Positions 27,797-35,991 of a DNA stretch of 64,000 nt are shown here, in pieces. Origin of the DNA: G963663495 sp963663495 (GTDB taxonomy: Bacteria > Bacteroidota > Rhodothermia > Rhodothermales > Bin80); the NCBI GenBank assembly GCA_963663495.1, contig OY760427.1, forward strand, positions 4,712,001 to 4,776,000, read 5' to 3'. How positions within the stretch are numbered: position 1 is the stretch's first letter; each line of letters starts with the position of its first letter. The notes beneath the pieces were generated by a model. The model was not told where the DNA came from. It ran no database searches and saw only the letters and a program-made list of their open reading frames with translations. A program made the translations under genes and the position numbers.

Positions 27797-29200
27797 ATGC
27801 GCTCTATCCCCTTTTGGCTGGCCTGCGTCCTGTTTGCACCTACAGTGCAGGGTCAGGGAGTAATGGAACCGCTGACAATCCATGGAATGGATCAGTTCGA
27901 AAACGCTGCAGTGCGGGCGCGCGGCATGGGAGGTGCGTATGCGGCAGCATCCGGTTCAGCAGAATCCGCCCTGCTGAATCCCGCTGCCCTTGCAACACTG
28001 GGACGTGCATCGGTAGTGGTCAGCGGGCAGCGAAGTTCACGAAAATGGGCCGAAACACAGCACTGGAACCCTAACCGCTACTATGCGGGGATGTCGTTGT
28101 ATTTTGCCGACCCGGATGACTATAGGAGCGAGCCTCTCTCGTTACCGGACTGGGAGCATGCGCAGAATGACATTTCTCTGTCCACCGTCGGGGCGGCAAT
28201 TCCGTTTGTATTGACAGGGCGCAGTGCAGGATTTGGCATCACACTGCATCAGGTCGCCAATATGGGTAGTTTCGATCGCAATGATAATGTACTGGACCCG
28301 TACATAGGCCAGTTTCGGCCAAGCCCAATTGCACGGCCCCAACCGGGCCAGGAGATAATCGTAAATTGGTCGTCCTTTGAGCGTGAGCGTTCCGGCACGC
28401 TACACGCCGTCACCGCCGCTGCTGGCATCCAGCTGTCACCCAGGCTGCATGCGGGGCTGCGTGTCTCCCGATCCTCGGGCAGCTCGAATGATCAACAGCG
28501 CCTGCAAACCAATGGACGGTTTATCCTTAGAGAGGATGCGCACGACTACGACTACGAAGCACTGTCTGGCCATCGCAATTGGTCAGGAGCAGCAGACTAC
28601 ACCGGATGGTCGTACGGTGTCGGTGTGCGGTGGACGCATAACGTGTTAAACGTGGGATTCGTTTACCAGGCCCCCAGCACTGTAACACAGAAATTCACCC
28701 GGGCAGGCACTGTTGCAGACCAGAACGATGGAAAAACCAGCTTTAGCTCCGCCGGTAGCAGCCTTGTGCGTCTGCCTGCGCGGATTGTTTTGGGCGTGAT
28801 GGTGCAGCCCGCTGAAAGCATCCGGATTGCAGCGGACTATGCGCACCAAAACTACGAATCGCTTGAGGTATCCGGTGCCACGCAGGATGGTCTTCCTGAC
28901 TGGGGATTAACAAGGGGCGTAAACATTGGCATGGAGTGGCAACCGCTGGGCGGTGTACATATCCGTACCGGACTGCGGCGGGATCCGCAAGCTTTTCGAG
29001 TCGAGGGATTCGGCTTGGTAGGCAAACCGGCAGCTGGTGACGCCTACAGTGCAGGGGTAAGCCTGGAGTTGCCGGTTATAACACTGGACGTCGCCTACGA
29101 ACTTCAGCGCCTGCGTTACCAGGATCGTTGGGGTTCCAATGTAGATTATAACCAAATCCGTCAACACGTCGTTCAGGTAGGGGCTACATACAATCTGTGA
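27797..29200 (+). CDS. FadL/OmpP1-like outer-membrane beta-barrel
   Basis: About 467 residues from ATG 27797. A TTG at 27785, overlapping the previous stop, is an alternative start. Signal peptide ends near V-Q-G-Q. R-G-M-G-G-A-Y-A-A-A followed by S-A-L-L-N-P-A-A-L-A resembles the N-terminal region of FadL/TodX and PorV barrels. Strand-like repeats continue to the C-terminal V-Q-V-G-A-T-Y-N-L. Such barrels move hydrophobic or other small ligands or assist T9SS export. Here, in a translationally coupled block with the receptor, it may provide an extra uptake or export pore. Substrate unknown. Confidence 0.75.
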   Translation: MRSIPFWLACVLFAPTVQGQGVMEPLTIHGMDQFENAAVRARGMGGAYAAASGSAESALLNPAALATLGRASVVVSGQRSSRKWAETQHWNPNRYYAGMSLYFADPDDYRSEPLSLPDWEHAQNDISLSTVGAAIPFVLTGRSAGFGITLHQVANMGSFDRNDNVLDPYIGQFRPSPIARPQPGQEIIVNWSSFERERSGTLHAVTAAAGIQLSPRLHAGLRVSRSSGSSNDQQRLQTNGRFILREDAHDYDYEALSGHRNWSGAADYTGWSYGVGVRWTHNVLNVGFVYQAPSTVTQKFTRAGTVADQNDGKTSFSSAGSSLVRLPARIVLGVMVQPAESIRIAADYAHQNYESLEVSGATQDGLPDWGLTRGVNIGMEWQPLGGVHIRTGLRRDPQAFRVEGFGLVGKPAAGDAYSAGVSLELPVITLDVAYELQRLRYQDRWGSNVDYNQIRQHVVQVGATYNL

Positions 29201-29205
29201 CTACG

Positions 29206-31776
29206 ATGAGGCGGGGTTGGTTGTGGTGTATCGCCGCACTGTTGGCTGGTACCGCGGTACGGGCACAGCATCCGCGGTACGACACGTATAGCGGCTTTGA
29301 GGTCAATACCATGCCGGTTCTGCCTGCCTTGGAGCAGCATCCATCGCTATACTTTTCTTCAGATTTTGTAGCAACGCTCCGTGCGCGAAAGGTAGACCAG
29401 GAATCGCGCTACTACACGTTGTGGCACCGAATCCGCGGCGACGCTCTCAAGTACCAGGGCAAAGACATGTCGACGCTGGATGAGCACGATCGACCGCGTG
29501 CAGCCAAGACGCTTGCCTTCTGGTGGTTGCTTGAGGAGGATCCTGAAGCACTGGCGGGTGCCATTGAAGCGTTGTTGCTGGCGTTTGATGGAGTGCCTAA
29601 GACGGGCGAAAAACCGTACGACGAGATTTATCGGGCCACATGGCTGCAGAACTACGCTTCAGCCTACGACTGGGTGTTCCATGAACTGGATTCTGCACAG
29701 AACACGAGTATCCGTCAACTACTGGCTGACGAAACAGAGTATTTGCGCCGTAATATTATGGAAGGCGATCGGTTGGCACCGCGGCCGCACAATCACAGAT
29801 CAAAGCCCGCCTGGGCTATCGGTACCGCAGCGCTGGCGATGTCAGACCACCCCAATGCGGCGGACTGGCTAGAGCACGCCCTGGAGGCATCCAATACCGT
29901 TACACGCTACCAGTTCAGTGCGGACGGCATATACCGTGAGGGCGGCCATTATTGGATGTACAACGCGGTGAACCTGATCCCCTTCCTCTGGCATTACAAG
30001 AATGTCTCCGGAGTGAGCTTGTTTAAGGCATTTCAGCCGGCATTCGAGTGGCCAATCCGGATACGCACGGGTCGGGGTCAGATGCCTAACATTGAAGACT
30101 CCTTCCTCAAACCTGCACCCACCCACATGGTGGCGGCGGCATACAAAGGCGCGGTCTCAACACTTAACCCGGAAGTGGACTTTACAGCAGTTCTCCAATG
30201 GAACTTCGCTACCACCACCCTGATCTCACAGGACTACACCGGTGCTACGGTTGACGTGACATGGGAGATAGACGATTACATCCTTTTTGACAGCACGTTA
30301 CCAATGGCCGCACCCACTGCAGCCCCGAACCAGTTTCTGGACGGAGGGCAAGTGGTGTTTCGCGATCGGTGGGAAGCAGGACCGTCTGACCGGTACCTGC
30401 TATTTCATGGCGTTGCCGACGCTGACAATCACAACCATCCGGATCAGCTCTCTGTTTTTATAGCGGGCAACGATGCGGTTCTTGCGCCCGATGCGGGCTA
30501 TGGTCCTTCCGGGTTTTCGGATGACCGTCGCCGCTCCTGGTACACAACCGCCAAGGCGCACAATATTGCCACGGCGGATGGCTACCCACCGATCGCAGAC
30601 AACCTGCTGCGATCGCCGTTTATGTATAACGTCACCCCCGATTCCCGATACCACATTGATGCTCCGTTCTATGCGTTTGCAGAGAAGGAGTCCGGATACT
30701 TGCGTCCCGCCGATGTGCGCCTTCGGCGCGCAATCGCATTTATTGATCGGAACTATTTTGTCATAGCAGATGTGCTTTCGGGCGACGAGGAGCACACGTA
30801 CGGAACCCTACTGCATGGCCGCGGCGCGTTCGCGATTGACGGGCATCGCGCAACTTGGGAGACATTTGAAAACCGCTTCGGAGCGGCCGCGAGGCTTGAT
30901 GCGTTCATGTATCCCACTACTGCGGCGATCACACACAAACAGGGCTACATCAGCCTGTTCAAGGATGAGCGATATGTCCAGTATACGGAGCTATCGCAGA
31001 CGGGCAGCAGTGCGGCATTCCTTCAGATCTTGCTTCCCGCGCACCCGAATGCCCCGGTGCCGGAAGCGAATGACTTAAGCACTGAGGACGCGGTTGCGGC
31101 GGCCATCGTTCAAGGGGATACGACGGACACCTTCCTGCTGCAGGACACCAACAGAATGGTTGAGGTACCCGGACTTGCAACCGATGCCACGTTCGCATGG
31201 TCACGATCCGTTGATGGTACTTGGCGTACTCTAAGTCTACGCGAGGGGCGAGTGCTGCGTAGCGGGGAGGTATCGTTGATGGCCGACGCCCCTCTAACCG
31301 TTGCGGCCGAAGATAGCAGCCCCGGCGTGCTGAATATCGCTGCGCCAAAAGAGGAGCCGTTGGCTGCATTCTCCATCTCCTATCCCGGTTCGGAGTCCGT
31401 GACGGTGGTACTTGTCAACGGCATTGCCACCTTGCACACCAATGATGCGGGACGCATCGTCGTCGGAACGCTAACGACAGGAGTGGAACCCACTCAATCC
31501 CCACTGGCTCCCGTGAGTATTTTTCCGAACCCGTTCATTCAGTCCGTAACCATTGACATACCAGCCCCGCAGGATGGTACGGTTACGGCGACGGTGTTTG
31601 ACATTCTCGGTCAGCGCATCCGCTTGCTGCGAGGCACTTCTGCCACCGAAGTGGTACGGTTCACATGGGATGGCCTGACCGAGGACGGACGGCAAACGGC
31701 AGTTGGCACGTACTTCTTAAGGATCGTTGGTCCTTCAGGCACCATTGCACACGGACAGCTAGTTCGTATGCGCTAA
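29206..31776 (+). CDS. Heparinase II/III-family polysaccharide lyase with T9SS sorting domain
   Basis: Predicted to cleave uronic-acid-containing polysaccharide by beta-elimination. The start may be GTG 29197 (overlapping the previous stop) or ATG 29206; the latter gives a clean signal peptide ending V-R-A-Q. The N-terminal helical toroid (about 40-350) holds H-N-H-R-S-K-P-A-W near 199 and Y-R-E-G-G-H-Y-W near 247, corresponding in position to the Asn/His and Tyr catalytic regions of this fold. The beta-sandwich Heparinase_II_III-like domain (about 380-640) contains D-N-H-N-H-P-D-Q-L-S near 411. A T9SS sorting domain starts at F-P-N-P-F near 775 and ends G-T-Y-F-L-R-I. The exact PL family (12, 15, 17, 21 or other) cannot be decided by eye. 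Likely surface-attached. Confidence 0.85.
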   Translation: MRRGWLWCIAALLAGTAVRAQHPRYDTYSGFEVNTMPVLPALEQHPSLYFSSDFVATLRARKVDQESRYYTLWHRIRGDALKYQGKDMSTLDEHDRPRAAKTLAFWWLLEEDPEALAGAIEALLLAFDGVPKTGEKPYDEIYRATWLQNYASAYDWVFHELDSAQNTSIRQLLADETEYLRRNIMEGDRLAPRPHNHRSKPAWAIGTAALAMSDHPNAADWLEHALEASNTVTRYQFSADGIYREGGHYWMYNAVNLIPFLWHYKNVSGVSLFKAFQPAFEWPIRIRTGRGQMPNIEDSFLKPAPTHMVAAAYKGAVSTLNPEVDFTAVLQWNFATTTLISQDYTGATVDVTWEIDDYILFDSTLPMAAPTAAPNQFLDGGQVVFRDRWEAGPSDRYLLFHGVADADNHNHPDQLSVFIAGNDAVLAPDAGYGPSGFSDDRRRSWYTTAKAHNIATADGYPPIADNLLRSPFMYNVTPDSRYHIDAPFYAFAEKESGYLRPADVRLRRAIAFIDRNYFVIADVLSGDEEHTYGTLLHGRGAFAIDGHRATWETFENRFGAAARLDAFMYPTTAAITHKQGYISLFKDERYVQYTELSQTGSSAAFLQILLPAHPNAPVPEANDLSTEDAVAAAIVQGDTTDTFLLQDTNRMVEVPGLATDATFAWSRSVDGTWRTLSLREGRVLRSGEVSLMADAPLTVAAEDSSPGVLNIAAPKEEPLAAFSISYPGSESVTVVLVNGIATLHTNDAGRIVVGTLTTGVEPTQSPLAPVSIFPNPFIQSVTIDIPAPQDGTVTATVFDILGQRIRLLRGTSATEVVRFTWDGLTEDGRQTAVGTYFLRIVGPSGTIAHGQLVRMR

Positions 31777-31873
31777 ACGTTCTTGCAGAATCTTGCGCGA
31801 GCCATTACCTTGTACTACATCACACACATTCATTAATCTTCGGGACAAATCCTGAGGAAAATTTCAACCAGTT

Positions 31874-34249
31874 ATGCGAAAATCATTACCAATCGTGTTC
31901 TCCGCCCTCCTCGGAATCGTGGGGATACAGACTACAGCAGCGCAGCAGCGCATTGAAGTGGAGGCAGGCCAGAATACGTTGCTTGAGGCAGCGGCGGGAG
32001 CACAACCCAATGATACGTTGGTGCTAACCACCTCCGGGGGGGCATACTTCATAGACGAGAAGCTGCTGGTAGAGATGCCTCTGACGATTATGGCTGCACC
32101 CGACCTTGCTGAAAAGCCGGTGCTCTCGCACAATGGCGATGCGGGTACAAAGGACATTATCCGCATGTACGACGATCTGACGCTCATCGGTCTGGAGTTT
32201 GATGGCATGGCAGATGAAGGTGTCAGCACCAAGTACGCCATCCGTAATAGCACCGGGAGCGACCAGGACCAAGTTAAGCAGGGGTATGTCCTGAAGATTA
32301 TAGACTGCTACTTCCATGATCTGATTGCAGGAAGCGACGGAAATGCGTTTCGTGCCTATTCTAACACCTTGGCAGACTCCATCATCGTTAGGAATTCTAT
32401 GTTTCGGAACACGGGGAAGCAGGCAATCCGCGTAAGGGACGAGGACAGCGACCGTCCGGGATTCGGCTTTGTGAACGTGAATTATTTTGAGGTTTCCAAC
32501 TCCACGTTTTCGGAAATAAGAGATGATGCCATTTCGGTATATGGTGGGGATGACGACCCCAGCACCCCCGGGCCGGAGGTGGTCATTAAGAACGTTACCA
32601 TGTACAACGTGGGACACTACCTCATCAATCTAAAGGATGTAGAAGACGCGACGATCACAAACACGATTTTGGTAAATAACTATGACATCGTAAATGGTAC
32701 GAACAAGACGCTTGGCGCTCCTTGGCTCGTTACGGGCGCGCGCCTGGCCTACAGCGACACGCTGAATATCAGCGACGATGGTGCCTGGACTGGCAGCCGC
32801 GCCGATATAACGGTTGAATACCTGTTGGCAGTTGATCCGATGTTTGTTGAACCAGACAGCGGAGACTTCACACTTATGGATGGAAGTCCGCTGATAGGAG
32901 CTGGCGAGAACGGGGTATCCATGGGAGATCCGCGCTGGTGGCCGGAGGGCACGACAGCGCCAACACCGCCAATGGTCCACATGATTGCTGCCGGTCAGAA
33001 CGCACTCCTGGATGCCGTCAATGAGGCCAATGCTGGCGACACCATTGAGTTGACCGATGCGGGTGGGAAATACATGAACGACAGTAATATTAACGTAACA
33101 GTGCCGCTGACCATCCGCGCAGCTGCCGGTCTTGCTACACGGCCCGTGATTGCGAACAATGAGGTAGACGAGAGTACGCGTGTGGTGTTCGATATTTTCG
33201 ATTCGCTCCACTTGGACGGCATTGAGATTGACGGGCAGGCCGGGACAGATTTTAACGCCAAATACCTGCTGCGCATCCGTCATGGTAGTAGTGAATCGGT
33301 CAAGACGTCAACGGTTCTCAAGGTCACTAACAGCTTCCTGCACGACGTAATCGCCGGCAGCGATGGCAACTTCCTGCGCCAATACACGGAGACGCTTGTA
33401 GACTCAATCATCGTACGCAATTCCATCCTTAGCGGAAGCGGCAAGGAGGGGCTTCGGATCAAGGATGAGTCCAGCGAGCGCCCGAACATGGGTTTTTACA
33501 ATGTTGGCTATTTTGAGGTATCCAATACCACGATGTATGACACAAGACAAGCAGCCATTTATGTGTATGGCGGTGACACGGATTCAGCGACGCCAGAGCC
33601 GGAGTTTATTGTGGATCGATTGACATGCTACAACTGCGGCCATGGCAACGGACGGGCCGTTTGGCCAAGGGATATTCAGGCTGCCACCGTCACCAACAGC
33701 ATTTTCGCCAATAGCAAGATGGATGGCGATTTCAGTGTTCGGCTGTACGGCGATTCCAAGATGGACCACAACAACTTCTTCATGGTCTCGGAGGTGGTGC
33801 TCAGCGGCAACTCTACTTCCGAAAACCAGACGGACCTTGACCCCATGTTCTCAGATCCGGAAAACAACGACTACTCATTGTCCGGGAGTTCTCCGCTTGT
33901 TACGGCGGGGACAGACGGGTTAGGTATCGGCGACATGCGGTGGATTGTTGTAAGAGATGACATTGTTGACGGGGAAACACCGGAAAAAGACAGCATGCTG
34001 GGAGCGAACTATCCCAATCCCTTCGTGTCTGAAACTTCTATTCCGTACGCGGTATCCGCACCGGGCCGCGTCACGTTGGAGGTGTTCGACCTTCTGGGTC
34101 GGCGGGTTGCCCAAGTTCTGGATCAGGTACAAACCACGGGCGACTACACGGTTACACTGATGATGGACGAACATGCCGCCGGGACCTACTTTTACACATT
34201 ATCAGTGGGAGACCGTAGCGAGCGGCGGATGTTAGTGCTGGCACGGTAG
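31874..34249 (+). CDS. Tandem right-handed beta-helix protein with T9SS sorting domain
   Basis: 791 residues, signal peptide ending T-T-A-A-Q (about 23). Two homologous halves (about 26-375 and 378-690) each begin with an I-x-A-G-Q-N-[TA]-L-L-[ED]-A block. Each half also carries G-S-D-G-N, D-S-I-I-V-R-N-S and V-Y-G-G-D. They resemble the DUF4957/DUF5123 pectate-lyase-like proteins of Bacteroidota glycan loci. Each half ends in a D-P-M-F ... S-P-L segment typical of beta-helix caps. A T9SS sorting domain follows from about 700 (N-Y-P-N-P-F ... G-T-Y-F-Y-T-L). No PL6-type Lys/Arg pair was seen, so it may bind glycan rather than cut it. The gene follows the lyase after a 97-base gap with a GAGGAAA ribosome-binding site. 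Confidence 0.78.
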   Translation: MRKSLPIVFSALLGIVGIQTTAAQQRIEVEAGQNTLLEAAAGAQPNDTLVLTTSGGAYFIDEKLLVEMPLTIMAAPDLAEKPVLSHNGDAGTKDIIRMYDDLTLIGLEFDGMADEGVSTKYAIRNSTGSDQDQVKQGYVLKIIDCYFHDLIAGSDGNAFRAYSNTLADSIIVRNSMFRNTGKQAIRVRDEDSDRPGFGFVNVNYFEVSNSTFSEIRDDAISVYGGDDDPSTPGPEVVIKNVTMYNVGHYLINLKDVEDATITNTILVNNYDIVNGTNKTLGAPWLVTGARLAYSDTLNISDDGAWTGSRADITVEYLLAVDPMFVEPDSGDFTLMDGSPLIGAGENGVSMGDPRWWPEGTTAPTPPMVHMIAAGQNALLDAVNEANAGDTIELTDAGGKYMNDSNINVTVPLTIRAAAGLATRPVIANNEVDESTRVVFDIFDSLHLDGIEIDGQAGTDFNAKYLLRIRHGSSESVKTSTVLKVTNSFLHDVIAGSDGNFLRQYTETLVDSIIVRNSILSGSGKEGLRIKDESSERPNMGFYNVGYFEVSNTTMYDTRQAAIYVYGGDTDSATPEPEFIVDRLTCYNCGHGNGRAVWPRDIQAATVTNSIFANSKMDGDFSVRLYGDSKMDHNNFFMVSEVVLSGNSTSENQTDLDPMFSDPENNDYSLSGSSPLVTAGTDGLGIGDMRWIVVRDDIVDGETPEKDSMLGANYPNPFVSETSIPYAVSAPGRVTLEVFDLLGRRVAQVLDQVQTTGDYTVTLMMDEHAAGTYFYTLSVGDRSERRMLVLAR

Positions 34250-34269
34250 CCCTCATCAGGAAGTCGTAC

Positions 34270-35991
34270 GTGCGAGTTATACTATTCCTGCTATGCGCAG
34301 GCGTGCCATCTGTGGCGCCTGCGCAGCAGGAGCGGTTTGTGCAGACATTAGATGAGCTGCACGCAGCAGTAAGGGCCTCTGAGCCGGGTGACGCGGTTGT
34401 GATGGCCAATGGCACTTGGATCGATGCTGGTATCAGGTTCGCTGCCAGGGGGGTGGAAGGAGACAGCATCACGCTTAAGGCTGAAACTCCTGGCCGCGTG
34501 GTGCTACGTGGTCGCTCAAGCTTGCGTATTGACGGGGAATATCTCAAGGTTGATGGCCTTTGGTTTGATAGGGGCGCGTTGAGCGATGGCCATGTGGTGC
34601 AGTTCCGCGGTTCTTCTTCCCGACTCTCACACCACAGCAGGCTGACGAACTGCGCCATTACAAACTATAACCCACCTAGCGTTTCAACGGAGTATAAGTG
34701 GGTATCCATCTACGGGACGGAGAACCGGGTGGACCACTGTACCTTTGCAAATAAGGCCCACGACGGGGCAACTGTGGTGGTTTGGCTCCGGGATCCTCCC
34801 AACGCAGTTCCCGGGAGGCACCTTATTGATAACAATTATTTTGGTTATCGGCCCGATTTGGGTAAGAACGGAGGAGAGAGTCTGCGCATCGGTACGAGCC
34901 AACGGTCAATGCAGGATGCTTTGGTGATTGTGGAGCACAACCTGTTCGAGGAATGCGACGGGGAGATTGAGATCATTTCCAACAAGACGGGCGGCAATAC
35001 TTTTCGTTACAACACCTTCCGCCGATCGTCGGGAATGCTCACGTTGCGACACGGTAATGGAGCCCATGTCCACAACAATTTCTTTCTCGGGGAGGGCAAA
35101 TCTGGCAGTGGGGGTGTTCGGATAATCGGCGAGCGGCACCGCGTCTACAATAACTACTTCCAGGATTTGGAAGGGACAGGCTACCGCTCAGCGGTTTCCG
35201 TACTCCAAGGGGTCCCAAACTCGCCGCTGAACCGGTACTTCCAAGTTAAAGATGCCATCGTCGCCTTCAATACCATGGTGAATGTCAGGCAGGCATTCGC
35301 TTTGGGAGTCGGGAGCAGTTCAGATCAGTCGCTCGCTCCTGACAGCCTGCTAATTGCAAACAATGTGGTGGTAACGGAACACGGCGATATCGTAGATACG
35401 GACGCCCAGCCAACGAACTTGGATTACGTTGCGAATTTTTTCTATGGCACAGACACGGGCGTTGAGGACAACGAGGGAATTTTCGTGCGTGACCCCATGC
35501 TGCGATTGGAAGGCAGCTTCTGGCGGCCGTCAGCAGACAGCCCTGTAGTTGATGCGGGACAGCCGATGCTGCTGGTCATGACGGATATTGATGGCCAGCA
35601 GCGTGATGCGCTGCCGGATGCGGGCGCCGACGAGTTGGCAAGCACGCCGGTACTTTACGAGCCGCTGTCGGCCGGGGATGTAGGACCAGACTACATGAAC
35701 ATTATCCTGCATTCATATGACCCAGTACTAGAAGTACCGCAGCAAACGCTGGCAGCCTTTCCCAACCCATTTGAGAGTACTGTGACGATTCGTTACGAAG
35801 CGCGCCCTGGTCTGATCAAGGTTGCGGTGTTTGACCTTCTGGGCCGCGAGGTAGCACGGCATATGGAGGCCCCTCAGTCTCACGGGTCCCGCGCTGTCGT
35901 GCTGAATACAGATCATCTGGCACCGGGTTTGTACGGTGTCGTGCTTGAGACGAATGAATCACGCCTGTTTCATACTATCGTTAAGCGGTGA
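34270..35991 (+). CDS. PL6-type polysaccharide lyase (chondroitinase B/alginate lyase fold) with T9SS sorting domain
   Basis: Beta-helix lyase expected to cleave uronate glycosidic bonds by beta-elimination. GTG start at 34270 behind an A/G-rich ribosome-binding site; signal peptide ends A-P-A-Q (about 19). The catalytic pair is readable as Lys239 in I-S-N-K-T and Arg260 in T-L-R-H-G-N. The 21-residue spacing is the same as that of the Lys250/Arg271 pair known in chondroitinase B. Calcium-site-like acidic residues precede Lys (E-C-D-G-E-I-E). The T9SS domain begins F-P-N-P-F near 497. Its neighbour 35988 is a close homologue of residues 20-440. Substrate could be dermatan/chondroitin sulfate-like or alginate; the adjacent sulfatase favours a sulfated glycan. 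Confidence 0.87.
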   Translation: MRVILFLLCAGVPSVAPAQQERFVQTLDELHAAVRASEPGDAVVMANGTWIDAGIRFAARGVEGDSITLKAETPGRVVLRGRSSLRIDGEYLKVDGLWFDRGALSDGHVVQFRGSSSRLSHHSRLTNCAITNYNPPSVSTEYKWVSIYGTENRVDHCTFANKAHDGATVVVWLRDPPNAVPGRHLIDNNYFGYRPDLGKNGGESLRIGTSQRSMQDALVIVEHNLFEECDGEIEIISNKTGGNTFRYNTFRRSSGMLTLRHGNGAHVHNNFFLGEGKSGSGGVRIIGERHRVYNNYFQDLEGTGYRSAVSVLQGVPNSPLNRYFQVKDAIVAFNTMVNVRQAFALGVGSSSDQSLAPDSLLIANNVVVTEHGDIVDTDAQPTNLDYVANFFYGTDTGVEDNEGIFVRDPMLRLEGSFWRPSADSPVVDAGQPMLLVMTDIDGQQRDALPDAGADELASTPVLYEPLSAGDVGPDYMNIILHSYDPVLEVPQQTLAAFPNPFESTVTIRYEARPGLIKVAVFDLLGREVARHMEAPQSHGSRAVVLNTDHLAPGLYGVVLETNESRLFHTIVKR

